Shown one piece after another: positions 29,201-36,908 of a stretch of DNA of 39,021 bases. A program made the position numbers and the translations under genes. The stretch comes from Pseudomonadota bacterium (lineage in GTDB: Bacteria; Myxococcota_A; UBA796; GCA-2862545): contig SYKL01000299.1 in the NCBI GenBank assembly GCA_005797785.1, forward strand, positions 1-39,021. The letters are read 5' to 3'. Numbering within the stretch: position 1 is the first letter of the stretch; each line of letters opens with the position of its first letter. The notes below the pieces were generated by a model. That model had not been told where the DNA came from. It did no database searches and was given only the letters and a program-made list of their open reading frames with translations.

Positions 29201-30178
29201 GTTGGGAACGCCATCGCGGATCCCGTGAAGGTAAAGGTGAATCCAGTAGTCCACTCCGAGACCTGCTAGTGCGCCACCAAATGCCAGAACAATGCCGTGA
29301 ATCGGGGATAGGATCGCGGCGGCGGCGCCCGCTGTTAGCGTGCCGATGGCCAAGGCGGGGAGGGTTCCCGCCAGCGGTCGAAGCGACCGAAAAAGAAAGA
29401 GAAACGCCGCGATCACCAACGCGGTCCCCGAGGCCACGGCGACCTTGGTTTCGTGGCGAATGGTGGTGTATGCCTCCGCGGCGTACCGGTGCGATCCGAT
29501 CCAACGGGTAGGAAGCGTCGTTTTGGCGAGTTCTGCCTCCAGGACGGTGATGGTGGGAGAGTTGGCGGTCGTCCCGAAGACCGGTTCAATGCCATGAACG
29601 AGTATGATCCCGCGATTTCCCTCGGGGTTGACGAAATGACCTTGGGACAGTCGAACGCCTTTGGTCGGCGCGGTCGCTTTTTGGGCCAGTCGGCCGCCGA
29701 GATCGAGGGGATCATTGGCCAAGTTTCGTGCGAACATCGCTCCTGCTGGTCCCGAGAGCCGCGCTTGGCTGGCTTCCAGCGCTTGCCGCATGCCGGTTTC
29801 GCTCAGCAGGTCGGCGAGTTCGTCAGGGTCGGTGAGTGCAATACGCGACCCGGCCATGGCGCTCTGCAGGTTTGCGCCGGCGGTCGAGCTAACTTGGTAT
29901 TTTACCTCATACAGCTCGGAATGGCTGGACAATCGCTGCCCAAGGTCGTCGATCGCCTGATGGAGCGCTTCCGGCGACGACTGGGTGCCGTCGATTTCGA
30001 TGAGTGTGGTGTCCAACAGTCCGAAAACTTTGGCGTCTTCCAGCATTTTTCCGAACAGACCGTCGCGGGGCATGGCCTCGGTAAGATCGGTGACCACCCG
30101 AGTTTGTGAGGTCAAAACCGACGTCACCAGGATCAACAGCAGGAGGGCGATCCCTCGCGCGCGGAGGTCGGATTTCAA
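26258..30178 (-). CDS. RND/MMPL-type exporter fused to a C45-like (acyl-CoA:isopenicillin N acyltransferase-type) Ntn-hydrolase domain and a short TPR-like tail
   Basis: About 12 hydrophobic segments in two RND halves (GLGVDYWIHLYLHG; LVVGLAFDQGIFLVEAD); then HGMWVMKVKGAPDEMGHTIGELAGPLRERNE...PIGGCTGFVAGAEWTKEGHWLLARNWDFDGG...GLSGSVSGINAEGIAIGLQ; C-terminal TPR-like helices. TTG start at 30178 overlaps the upstream stop. Confidence 0.85.
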   Translation of the reverse strand: MKSDLRARGIALLLLILVTSVLTSQTRVVTDLTEAMPRDGLFGKMLEDAKVFGLLDTTLIEIDGTQSSPEALHQAIDDLGQRLSSHSELYEVKYQVSSTAGANLQSAMAGSRIALTDPDELADLLSETGMRQALEASQARLSGPAGAMFARNLANDPLDLGGRLAQKATAPTKGVRLSQGHFVNPEGNRGIILVHGIEPVFGTTANSPTITVLEAELAKTTLPTRWIGSHRYAAEAYTTIRHETKVAVASGTALVIAAFLFLFRSLRPLAGTLPALAIGTLTAGAAAAILSPIHGIVLAFGGALAGLGVDYWIHLYLHGIRDGVPNTFPERIQVAIATLRHLMGAYGVSVAATCTSFAMLATSGYPAVADLAWVGMGASVGAFLSVVLAGPLAFAALARPDDRVPQLPIPKHVPGWIGAIVAVLVGILAVGSLRVHFDGDPRAMDARLPETAALEQELQSRWGGGGSSALLVSEGKTLEEALARLAPAVQVAAHSPGTTVEHPLNLLPPHSQIAANAQAVSDHAALEQQFIRVSEEVGFDSALLLPGFRATLATTAAPTPETWSQTPVSELVDRLTAQTEGGWAVAAILHAPTEEALKHTQYELSLSGSEARYSAPADVAEQGADRIRNELLTRSGAAVALVLLYMAFRFRRAVPVLAAVFPTICAVFGTLGTLAWLGIPLTPASGPALVLVVGLAFDQGIFLVEADHSGESEFKASQAAIVMALMNAFCGFAGLMTASHPVVWNIGVVVSLGIFFTAVGAFVVTPALLTAEAEKVVPRWIRRLSFAGVSLFLADQIAEVLGRIDPPPVRSFSTKAESLSPGSRRLGDNLLQRHHGMWVMKVKGAPDEMGHTIGELAGPLRERNEARMLEVFEEKVPNPLVRYGLIRGLPVLGRAVSSSIDPRHLAELAALTAVGQDAQRWASTAYTRKIFLHALHDIGQAMVDTPIGGCTGFVAGAEWTKEGHWLLARNWDFDGGPTFDEDKAVILVEGEGKIPYVHVGIVGLSGSVSGINAEGIAIGLQAAASDAPIRPGTPMIFIAREILENARSLDDVEAILDQRRGFVSEAILAVDGDSGEAAIFEVTPDDVTRIPAGNHLAQANHLRGPHKDDGLNLSRISHGTTLSRLTRMDELLGQGGVDQGLAIEWLRDRKGPGGLELPVGHEGAINADIASHGVVIDATARTIAVSSWPNLSGEWVEFSLSDLQAGKMEGRVVAEIDHPERTLKMHQARRWVQAAKSMAPVEAETQIRHALELAPGHPTFLIARARALIAAGRSEEARQPLEQAIATPPERESDRLLALELLETLK

Positions 30179-30843
30179 GGGGCGTCCGGGATCGGTTTTC
30201 CGTCGAGGATGACGCGATGAAAGGCGAGATCGACCGTATCTCCGCTGGGCTCTTCTAGATTGACACCCGAGATTCGCCACGGAGATTCTTTGACATGAAG
30301 CTCCATTTTCTTGATGAGGCCCTGCAAGGATGGGCTCTTTGGCGTGAGCACAATGCGGGCCGGCGCGTCGAGGTAATGGACCGTAAAGTCGCGTTCGACC
30401 GCGGCAGGATCGGCCTGGAGCCAGACCAGCAAGCTGCTCGCCAGGCGGTTAGCGTCGGGCATAGAATCTAGATCAAAGCGCTCTTTGAGCCCAAGCTGCG
30501 GGAACTCCATACTGGCGACCGAGCCGTGCAGCTCGAAGGTGGAGGGCGCGGGCAGTTTCACAGTCCAGACGAGGTTTTCTGGCCGTTCAAATTCGATGGT
30601 CCCGGAGCTGACGAGCGGTTTCTTGAGAATAGCGCGTTTTTGCGTCTGCGTGAACTCTGCACTCAGATGGTGAGTTTTCGCGAGTTCGGCCCACACCGCA
30701 GCGTCGGGCGCTGCGCCGAAGGCGTTGCCGGCATACATCGCCGCCAACGCCAGTGCGGCAACACGACGGAAAAGCGCGAGGGGTTTTGGGATGTTTCGGT
30801 GGTTGGTGGCGATCGTCGGAACTTTGGTGTTTGGCGGTAGCAC
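30175..30843 (-). CDS. LolA-like outer membrane lipoprotein carrier protein of the biosynthetic locus
   Basis: WAELAKTHHLSAEFTQTQKRAILKKPLVSSGTIEFERPENLVWTVKLPAPSTFELHG...; GTG at 30843 is the closest canonical start upstream of the apparent signal peptide; true start uncertain. Confidence 0.8.
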   Translation of the reverse strand: MLPPNTKVPTIATNHRNIPKPLALFRRVAALALAAMYAGNAFGAAPDAAVWAELAKTHHLSAEFTQTQKRAILKKPLVSSGTIEFERPENLVWTVKLPAPSTFELHGSVASMEFPQLGLKERFDLDSMPDANRLASSLLVWLQADPAAVERDFTVHYLDAPARIVLTPKSPSLQGLIKKMELHVKESPWRISGVNLEEPSGDTVDLAFHRVILDGKPIPDAP

Positions 30844-32158
30844 GCTTTTAACCCTCCTGATCGCAGTACCTGCCCAAATACTGGCGTGGCCGTTCGATCC
30901 CGATCGCCGGGTGGCGAACGGCGTTGGGCGTTGGACGTGGGCCATTGGCCACTTCTTTGCCCAACCGTTCTGGCGGCTGAATATTACCGGCCAGCCGCGG
31001 GCAGGCCAGGGTCCTTGGGTGGTGGTCGCCAACCATCAGTCGATGCTGGACATTCCGCTGCTGATGCATCTGCCGTTTCCGATGAGAGTAACCGCGAGAC
31101 CTGGCGTTTTTAGGATGCCCGTTTTGGGGCAGATGGCCCGCTTGGCGGGTGCCGTTTCGGTGGATGCGGACGAGGAATTTGATCGAACCGTAGCACATTG
31201 TCGAGGACTCCTGGATCGCGGGATCAGTGTGGTGGTGTTTCCGGAAGGAACCCGCAGCGACGGGAGGACCTTCCTCCCGTTCCAACGAGGGGCGTTTGAA
31301 TTGGCGCTTCGCGCGGGCAGGCCGTTGCTTCCGGTGGTGATTCGGGGGACCGCGGACGCGCTTCCCAAGGAACGGTGGTGGAGTCGAAAAGACTGGGTGA
31401 ACATTCACCTTTGCGTGCTTCCAGAAGTGAGAGTCGAGGGCCGACAACGACGAGGCTTGGCGTTGGAGGTCCAACGGCAAATGAAAGAGGCCTTTGATGG
31501 CCCTCATCCCTTGGAGGTGTCGGACGCTCTCTTCGAACGGTATCGGCGCGCCGGCCGGTTTCATGCCGGGTTTGCGAAGTACAAGACGCTGATGGATCCT
31601 GTGTTCTGGGCGTTGTGGGGTAGATTGCCGCGAACCGGCACTTTGGTGGACGTGGGGGCGGGGGAAGGTCTGCTGGCGATGTGGTTGCGCACCGCGGGGA
31701 GTGACTTGGAGGTGTTGGGCCTCGATCCCGATGTTCAACGTATTCAGCGTGCAATGCTGGTCGGGGATGCGCGGATGCGCTTTCAGGTCGGCGATGCGCG
31801 AACGTTCGAAATTCCGCCAGCGAACGCTATCACCTGCATCGATGTCCTCCACTACCTGACCGAGGATGAACAGAAGCAGGTTCTGCAACGGCTCTCCAAT
31901 GCGTTGTTGCCAGGCGGGATTTTGTTGATTCGGGATCCTTCGGCGGATCCGCGTGGGCGTTGGACCCGATGGTCAGAACGCTTGTTTGTGGCCTTGGGAC
32001 GCCACCAAGGTGAAGGCGTGCACGTGAGCGGAGCCGAGCGGCTGGCGGGCTGGCTGAAAGAACATCTTGACGACGTGCGCATTGAGGACTGTAGTACCGG
32101 CCCTTTCGCGAACCTGTTGGTGAGCGGGCGGCGCCCCGTGACAACCATCGACTCGTGA
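30791..32158 (+). CDS. Fused PlsC-type acyltransferase and SAM-dependent methyltransferase
   Basis: PlsC: VVANHQSMLDIPLL...VVVFPEGTRSDGRTFLPFQRGAFELA...PLLPVVIRGT. Methyltransferase: LVDVGAGEGLLAMWL...FQVGDARTFEIPPANAITCIDVLHYL. Confidence 0.9.
   Translation: MFRWLVAIVGTLVFGGSTLLTLLIAVPAQILAWPFDPDRRVANGVGRWTWAIGHFFAQPFWRLNITGQPRAGQGPWVVVANHQSMLDIPLLMHLPFPMRVTARPGVFRMPVLGQMARLAGAVSVDADEEFDRTVAHCRGLLDRGISVVVFPEGTRSDGRTFLPFQRGAFELALRAGRPLLPVVIRGTADALPKERWWSRKDWVNIHLCVLPEVRVEGRQRRGLALEVQRQMKEAFDGPHPLEVSDALFERYRRAGRFHAGFAKYKTLMDPVFWALWGRLPRTGTLVDVGAGEGLLAMWLRTAGSDLEVLGLDPDVQRIQRAMLVGDARMRFQVGDARTFEIPPANAITCIDVLHYLTEDEQKQVLQRLSNALLPGGILLIRDPSADPRGRWTRWSERLFVALGRHQGEGVHVSGAERLAGWLKEHLDDVRIEDCSTGPFANLLVSGRRPVTTIDS
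31260..31280. repeat. Perfect 9-bp inverted repeat in the PlsC coding region
   Basis: ACGGGAGGA-CCT-TCCTCCCGT. Confidence 0.8.
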
Positions 32159-32171
32159 AATAGGCGGTACC

Positions 32172-33251
32172 ATGCGTCTTCAGGTGAGCCGTTGGGGAGC
32201 CTTGACCGCGTTGGGCGCGGATTTCGAGGCCATTTGTGAGGGTCGTTCCGGCTTTGTGGCGGATGAGACCTGGGATTCGGCGTGGTTGGCTCCTATCGCC
32301 CTTCGGACCGGCGTTCCAAGAAATTTGGCACTCGCATTGAATGCGCTTCACGGGTTGGACGTCGAAGCGCGCGATTTGGCGGTGGTGGTGGCGACGACCA
32401 CCGGAGGCATGGTGGAAGGCGAACTGGCCATTGAGGAGGTTTTTTTCGGGCGAGTCCCGCATAGACCTCCCGATTATTATTGGAACACCCTGCTTCATCA
32501 TTTGGCGGACGCGATTGCGGCCCATTTTGGAGCGACCGGACCGCGGCTGGTCGTCTCCACCGCTTGCACGAGCGGCACCGCAGCGATCGGCATTGCAGCA
32601 GACTATGTTCGCTCGGGGCGAGCGAAGCGAGCGCTGGTGGTCGGCGTCGACGCGCTGTGTAAAACCACCGTGTTTGGATTCCGGAGTTTGGGAGTCTACA
32701 CTCGGCAGGGGTGCCGGCCCTTCGATCGACTTCGCGACGGCATGGGGATCGGGGAAGCGGCGGGCTGGTTGTTGGTGGAACCCTGGGAAACTAGCTCAAA
32801 AATTGAGCTTCTCGGTGTCGGGCTGTCGTCGGATGCGCAGCATTTGACCGCGCCGGATCCGTTGGGTGCGGGTTTGGAACGGGCGATTCGTGTGGCCCTC
32901 GGGGGAACCGCTTTGGAGCGGGTGGACCACGTGAACGCCCACGCGACCGGAACGCTGCAGAACGATGCCGCCGAAGCAGCTGTTTTGAAACGAATTTTGC
33001 CTGATGCCGCCGTTTCGGCGACCAAGGGGGCGACGGGCCACACCTTGGGTGCAGCGGGGGTGATCGAGGCAGTATTTACGATCGAAAGCATGCTTCGGGA
33101 AGTAATTCCTCCGGTGGTGGGTCTGCAGCAACCGCTGGAGGTGGCCGTCTCGGATCGCCTGCGTGGGCGGCATCAACGAGTGGCGCTGTCGCTTAATCTT
33201 GCTTTTGGTGGGCATAATGCGGCGGTTGCCTTCGCCAGGGCCGACCGATGA
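32172..33251 (+). CDS. Beta-ketoacyl synthase (FabF-like)
   Basis: STACTSGTAAIGIAADYVRSG; VNAHATGTLQNDAAEA; KGATGHTLGAAGVIEAV. Confidence 0.92.
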   Translation: MRLQVSRWGALTALGADFEAICEGRSGFVADETWDSAWLAPIALRTGVPRNLALALNALHGLDVEARDLAVVVATTTGGMVEGELAIEEVFFGRVPHRPPDYYWNTLLHHLADAIAAHFGATGPRLVVSTACTSGTAAIGIAADYVRSGRAKRALVVGVDALCKTTVFGFRSLGVYTRQGCRPFDRLRDGMGIGEAAGWLLVEPWETSSKIELLGVGLSSDAQHLTAPDPLGAGLERAIRVALGGTALERVDHVNAHATGTLQNDAAEAAVLKRILPDAAVSATKGATGHTLGAAGVIEAVFTIESMLREVIPPVVGLQQPLEVAVSDRLRGRHQRVALSLNLAFGGHNAAVAFARADR

Positions 33252-33991
33252 GAGTGGAGGTAGCGGTTCGGGCTTCGTCTTGTTGGGGAGCTTGGAGCCA
33301 GGGTTTTGTTGAAACGGACTTGGGTGCCGACCTTAGGGTGCGCTCGGGGGCTGAGTTGCCTCGCCCGGACCGTTACCCCGCTGGAAACTGGCGCAGAATG
33401 AGCCGTTTAGCGAGACTGTGTGCGCTTGCTACCGAACCGATCATATCGGTAATTGCACCAACCGAAATTGGTTCGCTTTCGCTATTTTTCGGCTCGATGG
33501 CTGGGGAATATTCCACCGGAGTAGCGTTTCTGCATACGCTGTTCCAGAAAGGACCTGCGGGGGCCAGCCCACTGCTGTTTCAAAACGCTGTTCACAATGC
33601 CCCTTCAGCGCATTTTACCATCGCTCTCGGGGCCACCGGGCCGGTGGAGACGGTGGCTGCGGGGTTGGATACTGCATTTTCGACATTAGAGCGGGCGATG
33701 CTGGCGGTAAACCTTCGGGGAACCCCGGCATTGGTGGTGATCGCTGAGGAATGTGGGCCGGAGATTCAAAAAGGGCTGGTGTTTGCGAATATGAAAGGAG
33801 TTTTTACGGAAGGCGCCGCGGCATTTCTGTTGGAGCCTGGACGCGGCCTATGGCTCGACGATCAGCTGAAAGGTCCATTGAATATGGACGAATTTGGCGC
33901 GGGACCTGCGTCGGATGCGGCCCGAGTCGACGCTGCCGTGCGCGCGCTCAGCGGAGTTTCCGGCTCGCGATTTCGGGTATGCGCCGGATGA
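33248..33991 (+). CDS. Chain-length-factor-like ketosynthase partner (Ketoacyl-synt_2 type, ApeC-like)
   Basis: YPAGNWRRMSRLARLCALA...KGPAGASPLLFQNAVHNAPSAHFTIALGATGPVETVAAGLDTAFSTLE; no catalytic Cys motif; ATGA overlap with the preceding KS. Confidence 0.83.
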   Translation: MRVEVAVRASSCWGAWSQGFVETDLGADLRVRSGAELPRPDRYPAGNWRRMSRLARLCALATEPIISVIAPTEIGSLSLFFGSMAGEYSTGVAFLHTLFQKGPAGASPLLFQNAVHNAPSAHFTIALGATGPVETVAAGLDTAFSTLERAMLAVNLRGTPALVVIAEECGPEIQKGLVFANMKGVFTEGAAAFLLEPGRGLWLDDQLKGPLNMDEFGAGPASDAARVDAAVRALSGVSGSRFRVCAG

Positions 33992-34317
33992 TCCCCCATC
34001 AACCGCCGATGTTGTTTGAGTACACCAAGGGCAAGGTGACCTTGACGGAGCCCCATCCATTGTCCAAAAATGGGGGATTTCGCGCGATCGAGTTGGTGGA
34101 ATTGGCGGCCCAGCTTGCTGGCGCGTCGTTAGAGGGGGCTCATCGCTCGGGAATGCTGGTGGAAATTGAATCTGCGGAGATTCGTGCGCCGTGGGTTCCT
34201 GCGGGCACGGAGCTGATTCCTGAGGTGATTCCTGTGAAACAGCTCGGAACGCTTCATCGGTTTCGGGTTCGTTTGCCCGGTGTTCTGGACGTCGCTCTCA
34301 CACTGAAGGTGGTTTGA
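33988..34317 (+). CDS. Hotdog-fold 3-hydroxyacyl-ACP dehydratase-like protein (ApeP-like)
   Basis: MIPHQPPMLFEYTKGKVTLTEPHPLSKNGGFRAIELVELAAQLAGASL; start ATG 33988 overlaps the preceding stop (ATGA). Confidence 0.75.
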   Translation: MIPHQPPMLFEYTKGKVTLTEPHPLSKNGGFRAIELVELAAQLAGASLEGAHRSGMLVEIESAEIRAPWVPAGTELIPEVIPVKQLGTLHRFRVRLPGVLDVALTLKVV

Positions 34318-36908
34318 TGTGGGTTATTCTGTTGTGCGTCGGGCTTGCCCTTGCGGAGCCCGAGAGCATTTTTGTGGCGCCAACGCTGATTCAGTCGGCA
34401 GTACCGGAATATCCGGCGGAAGCCATGGCCGATCGGATCACGGGCACGGTGATCGTACGGTTGACCCTCGATGAAGAGGGACGCGTGGTGGATGTCATGC
34501 TCCTGCAGGGGCTTCGGGAGGATGTTGATACTGCGGCCGTTACGGCGTCCTTTGATTTAGGCTTTTCTCCTGCACTTCGAGATGGCGCTCCGGTAACTTC
34601 CGCGCTCGATTACGCTTTTAACTTCGCGCTGAAAGTGGACGATCAACAAGGCAATGCGGTGCCCGGCAGCGCGCGGATGGTGCTCCGCGATAACGATGGT
34701 TTGCCCGTTCCCGGAGCCGTTGTTGAGCTGCGTTCGGATTCCGGTCAGATCCGAAACTTGCTGGCAAACGACGATGGTGTCGCTCGCATGGACTTTTTGC
34801 CTCCGGGCCAGTGGACGGTTTCGGTGCGGGCGGAGGGCTTTGCGCCCACCACGATGGACATGGAACTTAAGTCAGGTGAAACCCGTGCTTTAGAGCTCCA
34901 GCTGGTGGCGGCGGGACCTTCCGAAGAAGTGGTGGTGATCGGGGTGCGCCAGCGGTGGCGCGAGGTCAAACGTGCCGAACGAAAGCCGGATCCGGAGCCG
35001 GTGGTTAGCGCCTACGAGCTGACCCGCCGCGATGTGGAAAGCACCGCGGGAGCCCTGGAGGATGTGAACCGCGCGGTGCACAAATTGCCCGGAGTGGCGT
35101 CCGATGGCGACCTGCTTTCGGGATTTTCGGTTCGTGGATTTACTGCGGGCGAGGTGGTTTTTCAATTGGACCGGGTACCAATTGATAACCCTTATCATTT
35201 GGCGGGCTTCAACAGCATTTTCAACCCGGACATGCTGCAAAAAGTTCAGTTTTACTCAAGTGCCGCACCTTCGGCGTATCCCGACACGACCTCCGCGGTG
35301 ATGGATGTGCAGTCCTGGGACGGCGAACCCAAGGACGATCGCCACGATTTGGACGGCGCGATCGATGTGTCGATGAGCACGGCGCGGCTGTTGTTGATGG
35401 GTCCGATTGGGAAATCGGACGATTTGACCTTTGCTTTTGCGGCAAGGCGTTCTTATCTGGAACTCTACTTTGGGCTCATGAAGGCGATGAACCTGCTCGA
35501 TGTGGCGGTTGCAGCGCCAGAATATGACGAACTTTCCTTGAGAACGGCATGGCGGCCCGGCCGACACCGCTTGCTGTTGACCTTGCTTCGAACGGGCGAT
35601 CACCTCGCACTCGTGGATTCCGATGACGAAAGCAAGATCACCATCAGTGGCAATTTCGAACTGAACAATGTGCTGTATTTAGCGAGTCTGGATCACCTGT
35701 ACACGGGCGCCAACGGAGCGTCGATTCAAAGTACGCTTTCGTACTCGGTGGACAGTTCAAAGATGGAAAGGGACTTTGCCGGTTCCGTGAACCGTACCAC
35801 TCGTCGAAGCCAGTTTTTTTGGCGTTCGGATGTGGATGTTCCCTTCGATGAGCACCATCGGCTGATGGTCGGGGCGCAAACTACCCTCCGCGCGATGTCC
35901 TTTGAAGGGCCGGTGGATGATACACGTTCGACGCCGGCTTGGACGGCCTTGCCTCTGGCGGACCGCGGGTTGCCGCAACTGGAGCTTTCGCAGGAGGGAT
36001 GGGCGCCGGTATGGGCGACCTATCTGGAGCATCGCTACACGGGGCCGGTGCGCACGCGGATCGGCGCCCGCACGACCTATGTGACCCGAAATGGTGAACT
36101 GCTGTTTTCTCCGTCAGCGGGGCTCAGCGTTCCCTTGCCAACAGCGACGATTCCAAAGATTGCGGCTGGGCTTTATCATCATGTGGTCGAGGACCCACTC
36201 ACGATCGACCCTGAATACGGAAATCCGGACATTGAATCGGAAAAAGCGGCGCATGTGATCGTGGGTGTCGACCAAGGTCTTCCGATCGGAGACGGAGGTC
36301 TGCTAAGGGTTGAAGGTTATTATTCGAAGTTGTGGGATTTGGTGGTCAACCCCGATACCGATGAAGCGGTTGCCGCCGGTGATACCTACGAAAACGCTGG
36401 AACCGGGGTAAACGCTGGGATTGATGCGATGTTTGCGGCACGACTGCCCCGATGGCAGTTCATGATGAACTTTGGTTGGCTGCATGCGCGCCGGCACAAC
36501 CCCAAAAATGAGGCGTTTGTGAAGGACTATACGCCTGGACAGGCGCAGGCCGTGACCGCGGGTGCGTCGGTGGAGTTTCAAATTACGCCCGCTTGGCGGG
36601 TTTCCACGCGCTACGACTTTCATACCGGTCGACCGATGTCGGAAGTGGAAGTGTCGGGCGAGGAAACGGTGCGAATGACCTCGCTTAACGAGATGCGTCT
36701 CAAACCCTTTCATCAGATCGATCTGCGTGCGGAATGGCGGAAAGCGACCAAGTGGGTTCGTTGGTCGGTGTACATTGAAGTTCTCAACGTCACTTATTTT
36801 CAGAGCCCGTTCTTGCCGATCGTGACCGTCAAGGACGGCGAGCGCGAGGACTCGCAGTTGTCGCATTTGCCGACCCGTCCGTTCCTCGGTGTACGAGCGG
36901 ACTTTTGA
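34317..36908 (+). CDS. TonB-dependent receptor with N-terminal TonB C-terminal-like domain and carboxypeptidase-regulatory-like domain
   Basis: Signal peptide, PEYPAEAMADRITGTVIVRLTLDEEGRVVDVMLLQGLREDVDTAAVTASFDLGFSPALRDGAPV (TonB CTD pattern), GAVVELRSDSGQIRNLLANDDGVARMDFLPPGQWTVSVRAEGFAP, plug VHKLPGVASDGDLLSGFSVRGFTAGEVVFQLDRVPIDNPYHL, beta-barrel to terminal aromatic FLGVRADF. Confidence 0.9.
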   Translation: MWVILLCVGLALAEPESIFVAPTLIQSAVPEYPAEAMADRITGTVIVRLTLDEEGRVVDVMLLQGLREDVDTAAVTASFDLGFSPALRDGAPVTSALDYAFNFALKVDDQQGNAVPGSARMVLRDNDGLPVPGAVVELRSDSGQIRNLLANDDGVARMDFLPPGQWTVSVRAEGFAPTTMDMELKSGETRALELQLVAAGPSEEVVVIGVRQRWREVKRAERKPDPEPVVSAYELTRRDVESTAGALEDVNRAVHKLPGVASDGDLLSGFSVRGFTAGEVVFQLDRVPIDNPYHLAGFNSIFNPDMLQKVQFYSSAAPSAYPDTTSAVMDVQSWDGEPKDDRHDLDGAIDVSMSTARLLLMGPIGKSDDLTFAFAARRSYLELYFGLMKAMNLLDVAVAAPEYDELSLRTAWRPGRHRLLLTLLRTGDHLALVDSDDESKITISGNFELNNVLYLASLDHLYTGANGASIQSTLSYSVDSSKMERDFAGSVNRTTRRSQFFWRSDVDVPFDEHHRLMVGAQTTLRAMSFEGPVDDTRSTPAWTALPLADRGLPQLELSQEGWAPVWATYLEHRYTGPVRTRIGARTTYVTRNGELLFSPSAGLSVPLPTATIPKIAAGLYHHVVEDPLTIDPEYGNPDIESEKAAHVIVGVDQGLPIGDGGLLRVEGYYSKLWDLVVNPDTDEAVAAGDTYENAGTGVNAGIDAMFAARLPRWQFMMNFGWLHARRHNPKNEAFVKDYTPGQAQAVTAGASVEFQITPAWRVSTRYDFHTGRPMSEVEVSGEETVRMTSLNEMRLKPFHQIDLRAEWRKATKWVRWSVYIEVLNVTYFQSPFLPIVTVKDGEREDSQLSHLPTRPFLGVRADF

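Noticed and set aside
27626-29511. Long plus-strand ORFs (27626-28648, 28633-29511) antisense to the exporter
   Set aside because: High-GC shadow ORFs with no domain-like sequence; the minus-strand frame has clear RND motifs.
30848-31888. 346-aa minus-strand ORF antisense to PlsC-methyltransferase
   Set aside because: No motif support; shadow ORF.
32324-32338. TGGCACTCGCATTGA, resembling a sigma-54 -24/-12 promoter
   Set aside because: Lies inside the KS coding region and lacks the nearly invariant GC at -12 (TTGA instead of TTGC).
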